A DNA stretch of 64,000 nt from Paenibacillus catalpae (GCF_900112695.1 NZ_FOMT01000002.1:812479-876478); one strand, 5' to 3'; shown: positions 41,459-50,805, counted from the stretch's first letter. Translations and numbers: made by a program. The notes: generated by a model not told the origin, from the sequence alone.

Positions 41459-43361
41459 TAATATGAAGGGGAATTGGCGTTCCTACAGCGCCTTTTTCCT
41501 CAGCTGCGTGTTCTCCGTACTTATCTTTTATATGTACTCGTCGTTTATTTTTCACCCGGATGTAGTAAACGGACATATTCAGCAGGCGGCGAAGGTGAGA
41601 AGGGGGATGATGTTCTGCCTCTATATAATAGGCATCTTCTCGTTCCTGTTTGTCCTCTATTCCAATTCAGCCTTTCTGAAGACAAGGAAGCAGGAATTCG
41701 GCCTGTTGTCTTTGTTCGGGATGACCAAAGCCCAGCTTAGAAAGCTGGTTATCTATGAAAGCATTGCTATTGCTCTTCTGTCCATCGGGACGGGTATCGG
41801 ACTAGGCATGTTGTTCAGCAAGCTGTTTTTCATGGCGTTATCGGTGTTTCTTAAAGTATCAGACCCTATACCGTTTGCGGCACCGCTTAAGGCAATCGGA
41901 ATGACCGGACTTGGTTTTTTTGTTTTATTCGTAGCTATTGCGGTATTGACTTCGCTCCGGATCGGCAAAGCCGAGCTGGTCGAGCTGTTCAGTGCAGGCC
42001 GTAAACCAAAGGGGCAGCTACTGTTCTCGCCTTGGCTTGTTGCGCTGGCTCTTGTATCGCTTGGTTCGGGGTATGTAATGGCGATTATGCTGGATCCGTT
42101 TAACTTCTTCTATATGGCGCTGCTTATACTTGTAACGGTGACGATCGGAACCTATTTTCTGTTCACGCAGTTCAGCGTGCTCCTTATCCGGTTTCTGCAA
42201 AAGCGTCATTCCGTCTTCTACAACCGGACGAATATGGTCGTGCTTTCACAGCTTGGCTATAAGCTGAAGGATAACGCGCGGATTCTGTTTATGGTATCCA
42301 TTATGAGTGCGGTCATCTTAACCGCGTCAGGTACGTTTTATTTGATGCAGATCAGCGCTAAACAACAGATTTTTCAGTACTATCCGTATGCGGTAGCCGT
42401 GATGGAGAAAGGGCTTCAAAGCCATGAGGTTATTGATCCGGATGGGCTGAAGACGCATCTTCGTGAGGCCGGCCATCCGGTTACGGATGAGAAGATTGTC
42501 GTCGGCGCAAGCGTCGCAAGCATTAAGCTGACACGAAGCACTGGTGATAATATCGAGTATAATCCGGATACGATGATGATCTCGGAGTCCGACTATAACC
42601 GTTTGGCCGAGGCGCAAGGAAAGAAGAATATTGATTTGAAGCCGGGTACGGTAGCGATGCCGGGATCCTTCAGCCCTCCTATTGAACGGTTTCAGGGGAC
42701 TGTGCAGGGCACTGCTTTTGATTATGCCGTATCGACCGACCTTTCAGACAGCGTGATGAACCAGACGGATATGAACTGGATGACTGTTATTGTGGAGGAC
42801 AGCGACTATAAGCTGCTTCTTGCAAATGTGCCGGAAAGCGAGCAGCTTGTCTGGTACGGGTATGAAGTGAAGGACTGGGAAAATGCAGGCTCAGCTATTA
42901 AGAAGCTGCAAGTGCCGGAAGATCTTGAAGGACAAATTAACCGCAACCGGGCTGATAACTTCGCAAATATGAAAGAAACAAGCTCGCTGACGCTGTTTAT
43001 CGGCTTGTTCATCAGTCTGCTGTTCTTTATTGCATCGGGCAGCTTGATTTACTTCAAAATGTTTACGGAATTGCAGGAGGATCAGGCGCAGTTTAACGCG
43101 CTCAAACGGATTGGCATGACGAAGCAGGAGATACGTAAAATAACGGTGACACAGATCGCAATTATTTTTTATCTGCCTTGCCTGGTCGGAATGATTCATG
43201 CGTTGTTCGCCATGAAAGCGCTCGACGGACTGATGGGATCAAGCGTGTGGCTGTATTCGCTTGTCATAATCGGGATCTTCGTTGTTATGCAGACGATCTA
43301 CTTCCTGCTGGCAAGCATGAGCTATTCCAAAGGCTTGAATAGAGAAACGGCCAGCGCTTAA
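41433..43361 (+). CDS. BceB-like ABC transporter permease with large external domain
   Basis: 642 aa. About ten helices, with a large extracellular domain of roughly 200 residues (about 300-510) between helices seven and eight, the BceB/FtsX layout. That domain is the site of peptide-antibiotic recognition and signalling to the kinase in known systems. With BceA-like ATPase it frees lipid-II-cycle intermediates from bacitracin-like drugs. GGGAGG precedes the ATG at 41433, which lies within the ATPase gene. Confidence 0.92.
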   Translation: MTFRSLALSNMKGNWRSYSAFFLSCVFSVLIFYMYSSFIFHPDVVNGHIQQAAKVRRGMMFCLYIIGIFSFLFVLYSNSAFLKTRKQEFGLLSLFGMTKAQLRKLVIYESIAIALLSIGTGIGLGMLFSKLFFMALSVFLKVSDPIPFAAPLKAIGMTGLGFFVLFVAIAVLTSLRIGKAELVELFSAGRKPKGQLLFSPWLVALALVSLGSGYVMAIMLDPFNFFYMALLILVTVTIGTYFLFTQFSVLLIRFLQKRHSVFYNRTNMVVLSQLGYKLKDNARILFMVSIMSAVILTASGTFYLMQISAKQQIFQYYPYAVAVMEKGLQSHEVIDPDGLKTHLREAGHPVTDEKIVVGASVASIKLTRSTGDNIEYNPDTMMISESDYNRLAEAQGKKNIDLKPGTVAMPGSFSPPIERFQGTVQGTAFDYAVSTDLSDSVMNQTDMNWMTVIVEDSDYKLLLANVPESEQLVWYGYEVKDWENAGSAIKKLQVPEDLEGQINRNRADNFANMKETSSLTLFIGLFISLLFFIASGSLIYFKMFTELQEDQAQFNALKRIGMTKQEIRKITVTQIAIIFYLPCLVGMIHALFAMKALDGLMGSSVWLYSLVIIGIFVVMQTIYFLLASMSYSKGLNRETASA

Positions 43362-43380
43362 TGCGCCGGCCGTTTTTTTT
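43348..43380 (+). terminator. Terminator of the BceAB-like genes
   Basis: Stem ACGGCCAGCGC / GCGCCGGCCGT (one mismatch) with loop TTAAT and eight or more T. The permease stop codon lies in the loop. Confidence 0.88.
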
Positions 43381-43381
43381 A

Positions 43382-44329
43382 TCAAATCGTATTCTGCTGT
43401 TCCAGCCAAGCGGTGCGTTTGCTCTGCAAGCCGACTAGTATTCCTTCCGCCGCTTTGTACTCGGATTGAAGTTTATTGACGACGATTCTTACCTGATGAG
43501 CCGCTTCAGAGGTTCTTTCCTGCGTCTCTTTAATCCGTTGCTGGACGATCCAGTCGGTAATCAGTCCGTCGAACCAGTAGTCCCCGAATTTCAGCAGGCC
43601 GCTGATATCGATGTGAATGTCGAGGTTTTGCTTTAAGTCTGCAAGCTCATCCCGGAAGCTTTTGAGCTCATGATTGGCTGCCGCAATAGACGCTTTGGCA
43701 TCATCAATATGTTCATGCTTGATATGAGTAGAAATAAGTCCGCCGTTGCCCCAAGTATCCCAATTGCCCCAGTTGATCGCTTTATCCAGACTGTTGATTG
43801 CGGGCTCTAAGGAGGCAAGCACTCGCCTGCCTGCCGAGAACGCTTCATTCAGCTCGCGCACGACAGCTTTTTGGGCTGCAATATCGTTCTCCATGGCCAT
43901 CAGTTCAGTGGCTTTGTCGGGCATAGTTCTAAGCGCTTGTTCCTGTTCACTAAGAAGCCTGTAATAGTCCTTCTCAGCGCTTTGGTTAGACGTCATGATC
44001 AAACCAGCTTGAATAATATCTTCCTTGAGCTTGTCGCGTTCTTGCTGGGCCTCCTGAAGCTTCAAAGCAACGGAAAGCGCCTGCTGTCGTTCCAATTCCA
44101 ACTGCTCGTCTTTGCTGCGAAGCAGCGTATGGAACAGATTTGTCAAAGTCATCTTGGTCAGCTTATCTACATCGGCCTGCTCCGTTGCAAGATCGAGCTC
44201 CAATCGTATAATTTGCCTTTCCAGCTCATTTAATCGGGAGCGAAATTGACTTTGCCTGCGTACCGCTTTGTCCAGCTCATATTTGCGTTCCTTCGCCGAG
44301 GCTAGTCGATCAAATAAGGAATCTGTCAT
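43382..44329 (-). CDS. Coiled-coil hypothetical protein, 315 aa
   Basis: Not recognised. The protein is soluble and mostly coiled coil: heptad-like helices run through about residues 5-115, 120-180, 205-240 and 270-310. They are interrupted by an aromatic segment with NWGNWDTWGNGG (about 186-197) and a short 'DISGLLKFGDYWFDGLITDW' block (about 243-262). It could be a cytoskeletal or membrane-associated scaffold. It lies convergent to the BceAB-like genes and downstream of a metallophosphoesterase gene with an 87-base gap. GGAGG precedes the start at 44329. Confidence 0.75.
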   Translation of the reverse strand: MTDSLFDRLASAKERKYELDKAVRRQSQFRSRLNELERQIIRLELDLATEQADVDKLTKMTLTNLFHTLLRSKDEQLELERQQALSVALKLQEAQQERDKLKEDIIQAGLIMTSNQSAEKDYYRLLSEQEQALRTMPDKATELMAMENDIAAQKAVVRELNEAFSAGRRVLASLEPAINSLDKAINWGNWDTWGNGGLISTHIKHEHIDDAKASIAAANHELKSFRDELADLKQNLDIHIDISGLLKFGDYWFDGLITDWIVQQRIKETQERTSEAAHQVRIVVNKLQSEYKAAEGILVGLQSKRTAWLEQQNTI

Positions 44330-44416
44330 AAGTAGGAATTCCCTCCTGGAATAGGGTGACTGTTTTCAGCTCTATACGGGACGGGGCTGATTAGGTTTCA
44401 TACTGTGTTGACAGGG

Positions 44417-45574
44417 TTATTGCTCCGGCTTGAATTCGAGCTCGACTTGAATGATCTCGGAACGGCTGCCCAGCCGGATTGGCGGTCCCCAGGAGCCAAA
44501 TCCCGATGATACGATAGCATGCAGGCTGCCTTTCAGCTTATAGCCCCAATCCAGCTCGAATATACGGCGGGTGATCAGATGGTTAGGTGCCATTTGCCCG
44601 CGGTGGGTATGGCCGGACAAGGACAGGTCAATGCCGTTTAACGCCGCCTGCTCCAGATCCGAAGGCTGATGGTCCATCATAATAAGCGGCAGAGCTTTAT
44701 TTACCGTCGCTGTCAGCTCGCTGATGGGCAGCCGGCCTTCCGGATCACTTGACCGCGCGGCCAAATCTTTACGGCCAATGATGTAGAAGCTGTCTTGAAT
44801 GAGGATTTTCTCGTCGAGCAGTACACGGATACCGATGGCATTCATCTCGGCGATATATTGCTCAATATGTCCGCCGATGTATTCATGGTTGCCCAGTACA
44901 GCATAGACACCAAGCGGCGCCTTGAGCTTGCTCATCGTGGCGGCCATATTGCGGCGGATGAACGGATCGATGCTGTCGTCAATCACATCGCCTGGCAGAA
45001 GGATCAGGTCGGGCTTCATTTCTTCCATATGGCGGACGAGCCGTTCAAGATGCTTGTTGCCAACGACCGTGCCCAGATGAATGTCCGAGGCGACACCGAT
45101 CCGGAGCTTTTGGAAAGAGCCGGCCTGCTTCGGAATCGTTAGTTTGTAGGTTCGGACGATAGGCGTCCACGCGTTCCAGGCACCCCGAATGAGAATCGAA
45201 GCCAAGAGAATAAAGGCAACTGTGCCGACAGAAGCTACGGCTGTTTTGTATTCAACAGAGGCAAGGGTAAGCAGCCAGACGATCAGATCCGCGAGCGGCA
45301 ATATAATCAGGGAGTACTGCATGACGGCGAACCAATAGGAGCCGAAATATTTGAGGGAATAAGCCATTTGGCGGATCGGCGAGGCCGAATGCTGTCCTAA
45401 CCGTCCGAGGATCCAGGAGAAGGAGAGGATTCCGACAATGATGCCGTACGGCAAGGCATGCTCCAGATTAAACAGCGAGGATAGGTATTCCCACCCGTTC
45501 CAGCCGATGTACCCGTTCACCAAGCCGAATATCAGAAGGAAAACTGCAATAACAGGAATAAATCTAGCTTTCAC
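44417..45574 (-). CDS. Membrane-anchored metallophosphoesterase
   Basis: 385 aa. The first ~150 residues contain four or five helices; the rest is a calcineurin-like phosphoesterase domain. All metal-binding motifs are visible: ASDIHLG (D-x-H), LPGDVIDD (GD), LGNHEYIGG (GNHE), and 'SGHTHRGQ' (GHTH). The active site is cytoplasmic-facing or external depending on topology; the substrate is unknown. The start is placed at GTG 45574, with AAGGTG upstream. A longer frame to 45820 would run into the promoter region of the divergent topB and has no ribosome site. Confidence 0.85.
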   Translation of the reverse strand: MKARFIPVIAVFLLIFGLVNGYIGWNGWEYLSSLFNLEHALPYGIIVGILSFSWILGRLGQHSASPIRQMAYSLKYFGSYWFAVMQYSLIILPLADLIVWLLTLASVEYKTAVASVGTVAFILLASILIRGAWNAWTPIVRTYKLTIPKQAGSFQKLRIGVASDIHLGTVVGNKHLERLVRHMEEMKPDLILLPGDVIDDSIDPFIRRNMAATMSKLKAPLGVYAVLGNHEYIGGHIEQYIAEMNAIGIRVLLDEKILIQDSFYIIGRKDLAARSSDPEGRLPISELTATVNKALPLIMMDHQPSDLEQAALNGIDLSLSGHTHRGQMAPNHLITRRIFELDWGYKLKGSLHAIVSSGFGSWGPPIRLGSRSEIIQVELEFKPEQ

Positions 45575-45746
45575 TTGGAATACACCTTGCTTCCATTTAT
45601 AGGTTGAGTTCACTTGTGAAACTACTATAGCATAACGGCAATTGCCGGGTAAAATCACACCTGCCCGCATTGGTTTCCATGCCATTTTTCTAGTATACTT
45701 GTACAAGAATTTACGGCATTCGCATGTATGGAGAGAGGGATTAGGA

Positions 45747-47906
45747 ATGAAGTCATTAGTGCTCGCGGAAAAGCCAAGCGTAGCAAAGGAAATTGCACGC
45801 GTACTGGGCTGCAGCAGCAAAAATAAAAGCTATATGGAAGGTCCGGATTATGTGGTCACCTGGGCTTTGGGACATCTGGTTACTCTCGCAGAGCCGGAGG
45901 ATTATGATCCGAAATACAAGACTTGGAACCTTGAGGATTTGCCTTTGCTGCCGAATAAAATGAACCTGAAAGTGATGCGCGAAACGTCGCATCAATATAA
46001 GGCGGTTGCGCAGCTGTGCAAGCGTCCGGATATCGGTGAACTGATTATCGCCACCGATGCGGGGCGGGAAGGCGAGCTTGTGGCAAGATGGATTATGGAG
46101 CTTGTCCATTGGCGCAAGCCGTTCAAGCGGCTGTGGATTTCGTCCCAGACGGACAAAGCGATCAAGGACGGCTTCAAGGCGCTTAAGCCTGGCCATCAAT
46201 ATAATAACCTGTATGCGTCGGCGGTCTGCCGGGCGGAAGCGGACTGGCTTGTAGGCCTGAATGTAACAAGGGCCCTGACGGTGAAGTACAATGCCCAGCT
46301 TGCTGCCGGCCGCGTGCAGACGCCTACGCTTGGCGCGCTGATGGATCGCGAGAAGGAGATCAACCAATTCCAGTCGCAGCCTTATTGGACCGTTACAGCC
46401 GACCTGGGCGCGTTCCAGGCGGTATGGCGCCAGAATGATTCCCATGACGGCAGATTGTGGGACAAGAATGATGCTGAGGCTGTTGTGGCGCGTCTGCAAG
46501 GAAAGAACGCCAAGGTCGACAAGCTGCGCACGACCCTGAAGTCCGAGCCTCACCCGCAAGCCTTTGATCTCACCGAGCTGCAGCGGGAAGCGAACAAGCG
46601 GTTTGGCTTCTCCGCGAAAATGACGTCAAACGTCCTGCAGAAGCTGTACGAGCAGCATAAGCTCGTAACTTATCCGCGTACCGATTCTCGTTATCTGTCG
46701 AGTGATATCGTGTCAACGCTTAAGGGGCGTCTTGAAAGCGTGGCGGTAGGACCTTATGCGCCGCTTGCCCGGAAGCTGCTGCGGGGACAGCTGACCGTTA
46801 CGAAGCGGTTCGTTGACGACAGCAAGGTTAGCGACCACCATGCCATTATCCCTACGGATGAGTACGTGAATTTATCTGCGCTGAGCAACGATGAGCGTAA
46901 GCTGTACGATCTGATCGCGCGCCGTTTTATCGCTCTATTCTATCCGCCATATACGTATGATGAGACAAGTGTCGTGCTTGCGATCGGTGAAGATAAGCTG
47001 TATGCGAAAGGGAAAATCCAGAAGGATATCGGCTGGAAGGAGCTTTATGCAGGCGGTGATTCGAGATTTGCGGCTGATGATGACGATGAGGACGAGAATG
47101 ACCGGAGCGAGGACAAAAGCACGCCGGAGCAGCTGCTGCCTTCGCTCGTTCAGGGTCAGCCAGTTCCGGTCAAGCAGAGCCGCTTGAAGGAGCTGCGCAC
47201 CATGCCTCCTGCCCGTTATACGGAAGCCTCGCTGCTCACGAAGATGGAGAAGCACAGTCTAGGCACACCGGCTACACGCGCGGATATCATCGAGAAGCTG
47301 CTCTCTACCGAAACGATCGAGAGATCACAAAACCGTCTTATTCCGACAGGCAAAGGCAAGCAGCTTATTGAGCTTGTCGTAGATGAACTTCGCAGTCCTG
47401 AGCTTACGGCCAAATGGGAACGGGAGCTTGAGCAGATTGCGCTTGGCAAAGGGGATGCCAAGCAATTTATGACGGGTATCCGGGAGCAAGCCAGCAAATG
47501 GGTGACGGCTGTAAAGAATGAAACAAAAGAGTATAAGCCGCATAATTTAACCCATTCGCGTTGTCCGGAATGCGGCAAGCTTCTGATGGAAGTGAAAGGC
47601 AAACGCGGCAAGTCGCTCGTCTGCTCCGACCGCGGATGCAGCTACCGCCGTCAGGCTGAGCCGTCACTGTCGAATAAGCGTTGTCCGCAATGCCATAAGA
47701 AGATGGAGATTCATAACGGCAAGGCAGGCAAATATGCGCAATGCAGGCCATGCAATGTTATTGAGATGCTTGGCGACAAGCAGGGCGGCAGAGTTAATAA
47801 GCATCAGCAGAAAAAAATGATCGAGCAGTACAGCGATAATGTATCGTTATCAAACAGTCTTGCCGATGCTCTGAAGGCGGCAATGAACAAACAGGATAAT
47901 GAATAA
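45747..47906 (+). CDS. topB: DNA topoisomerase III
   Basis: 719 aa, a type IA topoisomerase that separates linked DNA strands, for example at converging forks. The Toprim domain opens the protein (LAEKPSVAKEIARVLG, then ATDAGREGE) and the catalytic tyrosine is Y309 (TYPRTDSRYLS). The C-terminal ~110 residues carry zinc-ribbon repeats (CPECGK...CSDRGC and CPQCHK...CRPC), longer than in minimal TopB. The ATG at 45747 is preceded by AGAGGGATTAGG. It is divergent from the metallophosphoesterase gene and ended by a terminator. Confidence 0.95.
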   Translation: MKSLVLAEKPSVAKEIARVLGCSSKNKSYMEGPDYVVTWALGHLVTLAEPEDYDPKYKTWNLEDLPLLPNKMNLKVMRETSHQYKAVAQLCKRPDIGELIIATDAGREGELVARWIMELVHWRKPFKRLWISSQTDKAIKDGFKALKPGHQYNNLYASAVCRAEADWLVGLNVTRALTVKYNAQLAAGRVQTPTLGALMDREKEINQFQSQPYWTVTADLGAFQAVWRQNDSHDGRLWDKNDAEAVVARLQGKNAKVDKLRTTLKSEPHPQAFDLTELQREANKRFGFSAKMTSNVLQKLYEQHKLVTYPRTDSRYLSSDIVSTLKGRLESVAVGPYAPLARKLLRGQLTVTKRFVDDSKVSDHHAIIPTDEYVNLSALSNDERKLYDLIARRFIALFYPPYTYDETSVVLAIGEDKLYAKGKIQKDIGWKELYAGGDSRFAADDDDEDENDRSEDKSTPEQLLPSLVQGQPVPVKQSRLKELRTMPPARYTEASLLTKMEKHSLGTPATRADIIEKLLSTETIERSQNRLIPTGKGKQLIELVVDELRSPELTAKWERELEQIALGKGDAKQFMTGIREQASKWVTAVKNETKEYKPHNLTHSRCPECGKLLMEVKGKRGKSLVCSDRGCSYRRQAEPSLSNKRCPQCHKKMEIHNGKAGKYAQCRPCNVIEMLGDKQGGRVNKHQQKKMIEQYSDNVSLSNSLADALKAAMNKQDNE

Positions 47907-47916
47907 GTAAACAGGA

Positions 47917-47952
47917 GGGAGTACAGCTAATTGAGCTGTTGCTCCCTTTTTT
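47917..47952 (+). terminator. Terminator of topB
   Basis: GGGAGTACAGCT pairs with AGCTGTTGCTCCC (one internal mismatch and bulge), loop AATTG, followed by TTTTTT. Confidence 0.8.
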
Positions 47953-48054
47953 ACCCCTTAGGAAGGGGCAGCCGTTTACGCTTGCCTTGGACAATCATCC
48001 AAGAGACAAACGTTACTCTATCATATGCTATCAGTAGGAAAGGAGATTGATAGC

Positions 48055-48726
48055 ATGGATGATCAACTAGGCCGGCCAGTCCCTGACAAATGGGCGAAGC
48101 AGGCGGCGCTGCTCGCTAACCCTTCTATTGCCCCTCATATCCCACCGACCAAGCGATACAATGCCGGCAATCTAAGAAGTATGCTAGGTAAGCATCAAAT
48201 GGTTGTTATTAAGCCGGTAGTGGGTACGGGAGGACATGGCGTTATTAAGGTTTGGAAGTCGGGCGCAGGCTACAGCTACACTTCTCATTCGACAACCCAT
48301 GAATTTACAAGCTTTGCGGCGTTAAAGTCAGCACTCGACAAGAAACGTAAAAACCGTCCTTATCTGATCCAGAAAGGAATTCGTCTGGCCAAGGTTGGTG
48401 GACGTCCAATCGATTACCGAGTGAAATATGTGAAGACGGAAGCGGGATGGGAATACCGTTCCATGGTCGGCAGGATTGCAAAACCGGGATTATTCGTCAC
48501 GAACCTATGCCAGGGCGGCACGATGGTTACGGCAGCGGAAGGGATTCGCAGATCGTTGTCTCCATCTCTGGTTGGTGCGAAAAAGCAGAAAATGCGGGAC
48601 TTGACCGTAATGTCAACGAGGATGCTGGAGGAAAGGTTCCCTGGCGTTGCCACGCTAGGTTTTGATTACGGCATTGATGTTAACGGAAAGATATGGATCT
48701 TTGAGGTGAATACGAGGCCGCAATAA
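48055..48726 (+). CDS. YheC/YheD-family spore-coat-associated protein, short form
   Basis: 223 aa, ATP-grasp-like. Recognisable blocks are 'HQMVVIKPVVGTGGHGVIKV' near residue 54, 'YLIQKGIRLAKVGGRPIDYRV', and 'LGFDYGIDVNGKIWIFEVNTRP' at the end. B. subtilis YheC/YheD are larger (about 360-450 residues) and localise around the forespore; this copy keeps only the core domain. The ATG at 48055 follows AAAGGAG. A short hairpin with a T8 tract ends the unit. Confidence 0.85.
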   Translation: MDDQLGRPVPDKWAKQAALLANPSIAPHIPPTKRYNAGNLRSMLGKHQMVVIKPVVGTGGHGVIKVWKSGAGYSYTSHSTTHEFTSFAALKSALDKKRKNRPYLIQKGIRLAKVGGRPIDYRVKYVKTEAGWEYRSMVGRIAKPGLFVTNLCQGGTMVTAAEGIRRSLSPSLVGAKKQKMRDLTVMSTRMLEERFPGVATLGFDYGIDVNGKIWIFEVNTRPQ

Positions 48727-48745
48727 TGCGATTATCCAGCTTATA

Positions 48746-48770
48746 AAACCCGTTTGGGTTTATTTTTTTT
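48746..48770 (+). terminator. Terminator of the YheC/D-like gene
   Basis: Stem AAACCC / GGGTTT with loop GTTT, followed by A and a run of T. Confidence 0.7.
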
Positions 48771-48873
48771 TCAGGCCGAACCTACAAGCTTATGAACAGA
48801 TTTTCAATATATTCCATTAATGGGTCAAGAAAATTCGATTAAAGTTTTTTATCGGCTTTTGGAAAAAAAAGGC

Positions 48874-48973
48874 TGTGTATAAAAGTATCCACATCATCCA
48901 CTAAGGAAAATCCTCATTATTCGACGTATATTCACATCTCATGCACAGCCTGTCCACAAGGGGATGTGCATAA
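48874..48973 (+). promoter_or_regulatory. DnaA-box cluster upstream of sda
   Basis: Two perfect TTATNCACA boxes on the minus strand (TGTGTATAA 48874-48882; TGTGCATAA 48965-48973). Between them are near matches GTATCCACA (48885-48893) and TCATGCACA (48939-48947), one mismatch each, and CTGTCCACA (48950-48958), two mismatches. The sda promoter of B. subtilis is known to be DnaA-controlled. Confidence 0.8.
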
Positions 48974-49055
48974 GAGGAGCCATTGTTGAGAGGAATAGGG
49001 CATGTTACGATGGGAACAGCTTAGGAAACTTTAGGAAGAAAGGAAGTGTCCAGTA

Positions 49056-49199
49056 ATGGAGCTGCTGTCAGACGAGCTACTGGAAGACACCTACCTTGCC
49101 GCCATTCAGTACAATCTGGAAGACGACTTCATCCGAATGCTGCTGATTGAGATGAAGCGAAGGCAACTAAACAAGTCCGTTGTATCAAATGTCGTTTAA
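49056..49199 (+). CDS. sda: Sporulation histidine kinase inhibitor Sda
   Basis: 47 aa. Sda blocks KinA-type kinases and so stops entry into sporulation while DNA replication is active or damaged. The sequence 'LSDELLEDTYLAAIQYNLED' followed by 'FIRMLLIEMKRRQLN' matches the helical hairpin of B. subtilis Sda closely (recalled SDELL...FI...EIKRR). GGAAGTG is the ribosome site. The DnaA-box cluster 80-180 bases upstream fits the known link between DnaA and sda. Its last 4 bases overlap the end of the convergent zinc-ribbon gene. Confidence 0.92.
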   Translation: MELLSDELLEDTYLAAIQYNLEDDFIRMLLIEMKRRQLNKSVVSNVV

Positions 49200-49444
49200 C
49201 GGGATGATCCCCATTCCGTAACGGCAGCCTCAACCGTCCGCTCACAGGACGGGCAGTACACAATATGCATGCAGTTCTTTTCATCGGCCGATTGATTTAA
49301 CCATGTCGTCTCTGTCTCTAATGGCACATAAGGTGCGTAAGGACCAACCCAGTCTGTCATTCGGCCCCAATCTTCCATCGCTTGACCACAATTGGCGCAG
49401 GCTGCATTCAGCGGCTGCATGCCATTGCATACAGGACAAAACAT
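49196..49444 (-). CDS. Zinc-ribbon hypothetical protein, 82 aa
   Basis: Not assigned to a named family. Cysteine pairs at FCPVC, ACANC and YCPSC suggest one or two zinc ribbons; between them lies a Trp/Pro-rich segment. The ATG at 49444 follows AAGGAGG by 8 bases. The start region lies at the end of an 11-bp perfect inverted repeat (49445-49455 with 49503-49513), which could mask the ribosome site. It is downstream of the ferredoxin-NADP reductase gene (108-base gap) and convergent with sda. Confidence 0.75.
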   Translation of the reverse strand: MFCPVCNGMQPLNAACANCGQAMEDWGRMTDWVGPYAPYVPLETETTWLNQSADEKNCMHIVYCPSCERTVEAAVTEWGSSR

Positions 49445-49513
49445 AAGGGTATCCTCCTTGGCTTCGTGCAACATGCTTGCACTTGAATGAATCGCCAACG
49501 TTAGGATACCCTT
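49445..49513 (-). promoter_or_regulatory. Inverted repeat touching the ribosome site of the zinc-ribbon gene
   Basis: On the minus strand AAGGGTATCCT and AGGATACCCTT are perfect complements, the second ending immediately before the ATG and including part of AAGGAGG. The loop holds a second perfect hairpin (GTGCAAGCATGTTGCAC). No T tract follows, so this is not a normal terminator. Confidence 0.65.
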
Positions 49514-49552
49514 GTCATTTTCATTTTACCACATGGAATTAATATGTTTGTG

Positions 49553-50554
49553 CTACAGCTTCATGTTGCTGCTATGTCCGGGAGAGAGCTTCGCATCCGG
49601 ATCAATATAGACCTTGGCATTATTAATGGCGGTTGGTGCTTCCCCAAAGCCTACGGCAATCAGCTTGAGCTTGCCTGGATAAGTCGTAATGTCCCCTGCG
49701 GCGAAGATGCCGCTGACACTTGTCTCCATCCGTGTATCGACGACGATGGAGCCGCCCTGAATTTCTATGCCCCACTCGGCAATTGGACCAAGAGATGAGA
49801 CAAAGCCATAATTGACGATTACCGCATCTACTTCGATCTCGGTTTCTTCCTTCGATTTAACATCGGCAAGGGTTACACGACGAATACGGCCATCGCCATG
49901 AAGGGATGTAATCTCTTTTGGCGTCAGAACTTTGACCTTAGAGTTGATCAGATTTTGTACGCTATGCTCGTGTGCTCGGAACTTGTCGCGGCGATGCACG
50001 AGTGTGACGCTTTCGGCGATCGGCTCGAGCATAAGCGCCCAGTCCACCGCAGAATCTCCGCCTCCTGTGAGTAGAACCTTCTGTCCTCTGAACCGGTTCA
50101 GATCCCCTACAAAATAGTAGAGATTGCTCTTCTCGTATTGCACGGCTTCGGGAAGCTCCAGCCTGCGCGGCTCAAAGGCGCCGACGCCGGCAGTAATAAT
50201 AACCGCTTTTGCATAATGTACAGCTTTATTGGTAATCACTTCAAATAAACGTTCGCTCTGTTTGTTGACTTCAACTACTTTCTCTTCCAACAATACTTCC
50301 GGCTGGAATAAGCCGATCTGCTCAATTAATCGATCAACAAGCTCCCCGGCTGTAACTTTTGGAAATCCGGCCACGTCATATATGTACTTCTCCGGATAAA
50401 GGGCTGCGAGCTGACCTCCAAGCTGGGGCATGCTCTCAATGATTTTGACGGATGCATGGCGCATTCCGCCGTAAAAGGCCGCGAACAGGCCGGCAGGTCC
50501 GCCGCCAATAATGATAATATCTACAAGGTTATCGGGCTTCTGAACGGATGACAT
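49553..50554 (-). CDS. Ferredoxin/flavodoxin-NADP reductase, TrxR-like (YumC type)
   Basis: 333 aa. It has a thioredoxin-reductase-like fold but lacks the CxxC redox pair, which is the mark of the YumC-type ferredoxin-NADP reductases. The FAD motif is '[17 protein letters not shown]' and the NADPH motif '[16 protein letters not shown]'. It ends with the C-terminal '[19 protein letters not shown]'-like block (here [12 protein letters not shown]). It supplies electrons from NADPH to ferredoxin or flavodoxin. GGAGGTG precedes the ATG. It is divergent from the ndh gene. Confidence 0.92.
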   Translation of the reverse strand: MSSVQKPDNLVDIIIIGGGPAGLFAAFYGGMRHASVKIIESMPQLGGQLAALYPEKYIYDVAGFPKVTAGELVDRLIEQIGLFQPEVLLEEKVVEVNKQSERLFEVITNKAVHYAKAVIITAGVGAFEPRRLELPEAVQYEKSNLYYFVGDLNRFRGQKVLLTGGGDSAVDWALMLEPIAESVTLVHRRDKFRAHEHSVQNLINSKVKVLTPKEITSLHGDGRIRRVTLADVKSKEETEIEVDAVIVNYGFVSSLGPIAEWGIEIQGGSIVVDTRMETSVSGIFAAGDITTYPGKLKLIAVGFGEAPTAINNAKVYIDPDAKLSPGHSSNMKL

Positions 50555-50805
50555 GGAAAGACACCTCCAGTAAATTGATGATCTGCTTCCTATTATATGC
50601 CTGCCGTTTCGAAGAAGGAAATATTTAATTTGTATGCTGCTCTAAAGTTTTTCGTATATTTTGCTCTTGAAGTTTACGTAAAAACTATGTAATATTTCTG
50701 ATGTATTGTATGTATGGCGCCGGATTTGGACCAGTCGACAGAGAAGAAAGATGACTGAAACACGATGTTGAGGCGTATAATCGGAGCGATAAATCAGACC
50801 AAAAA

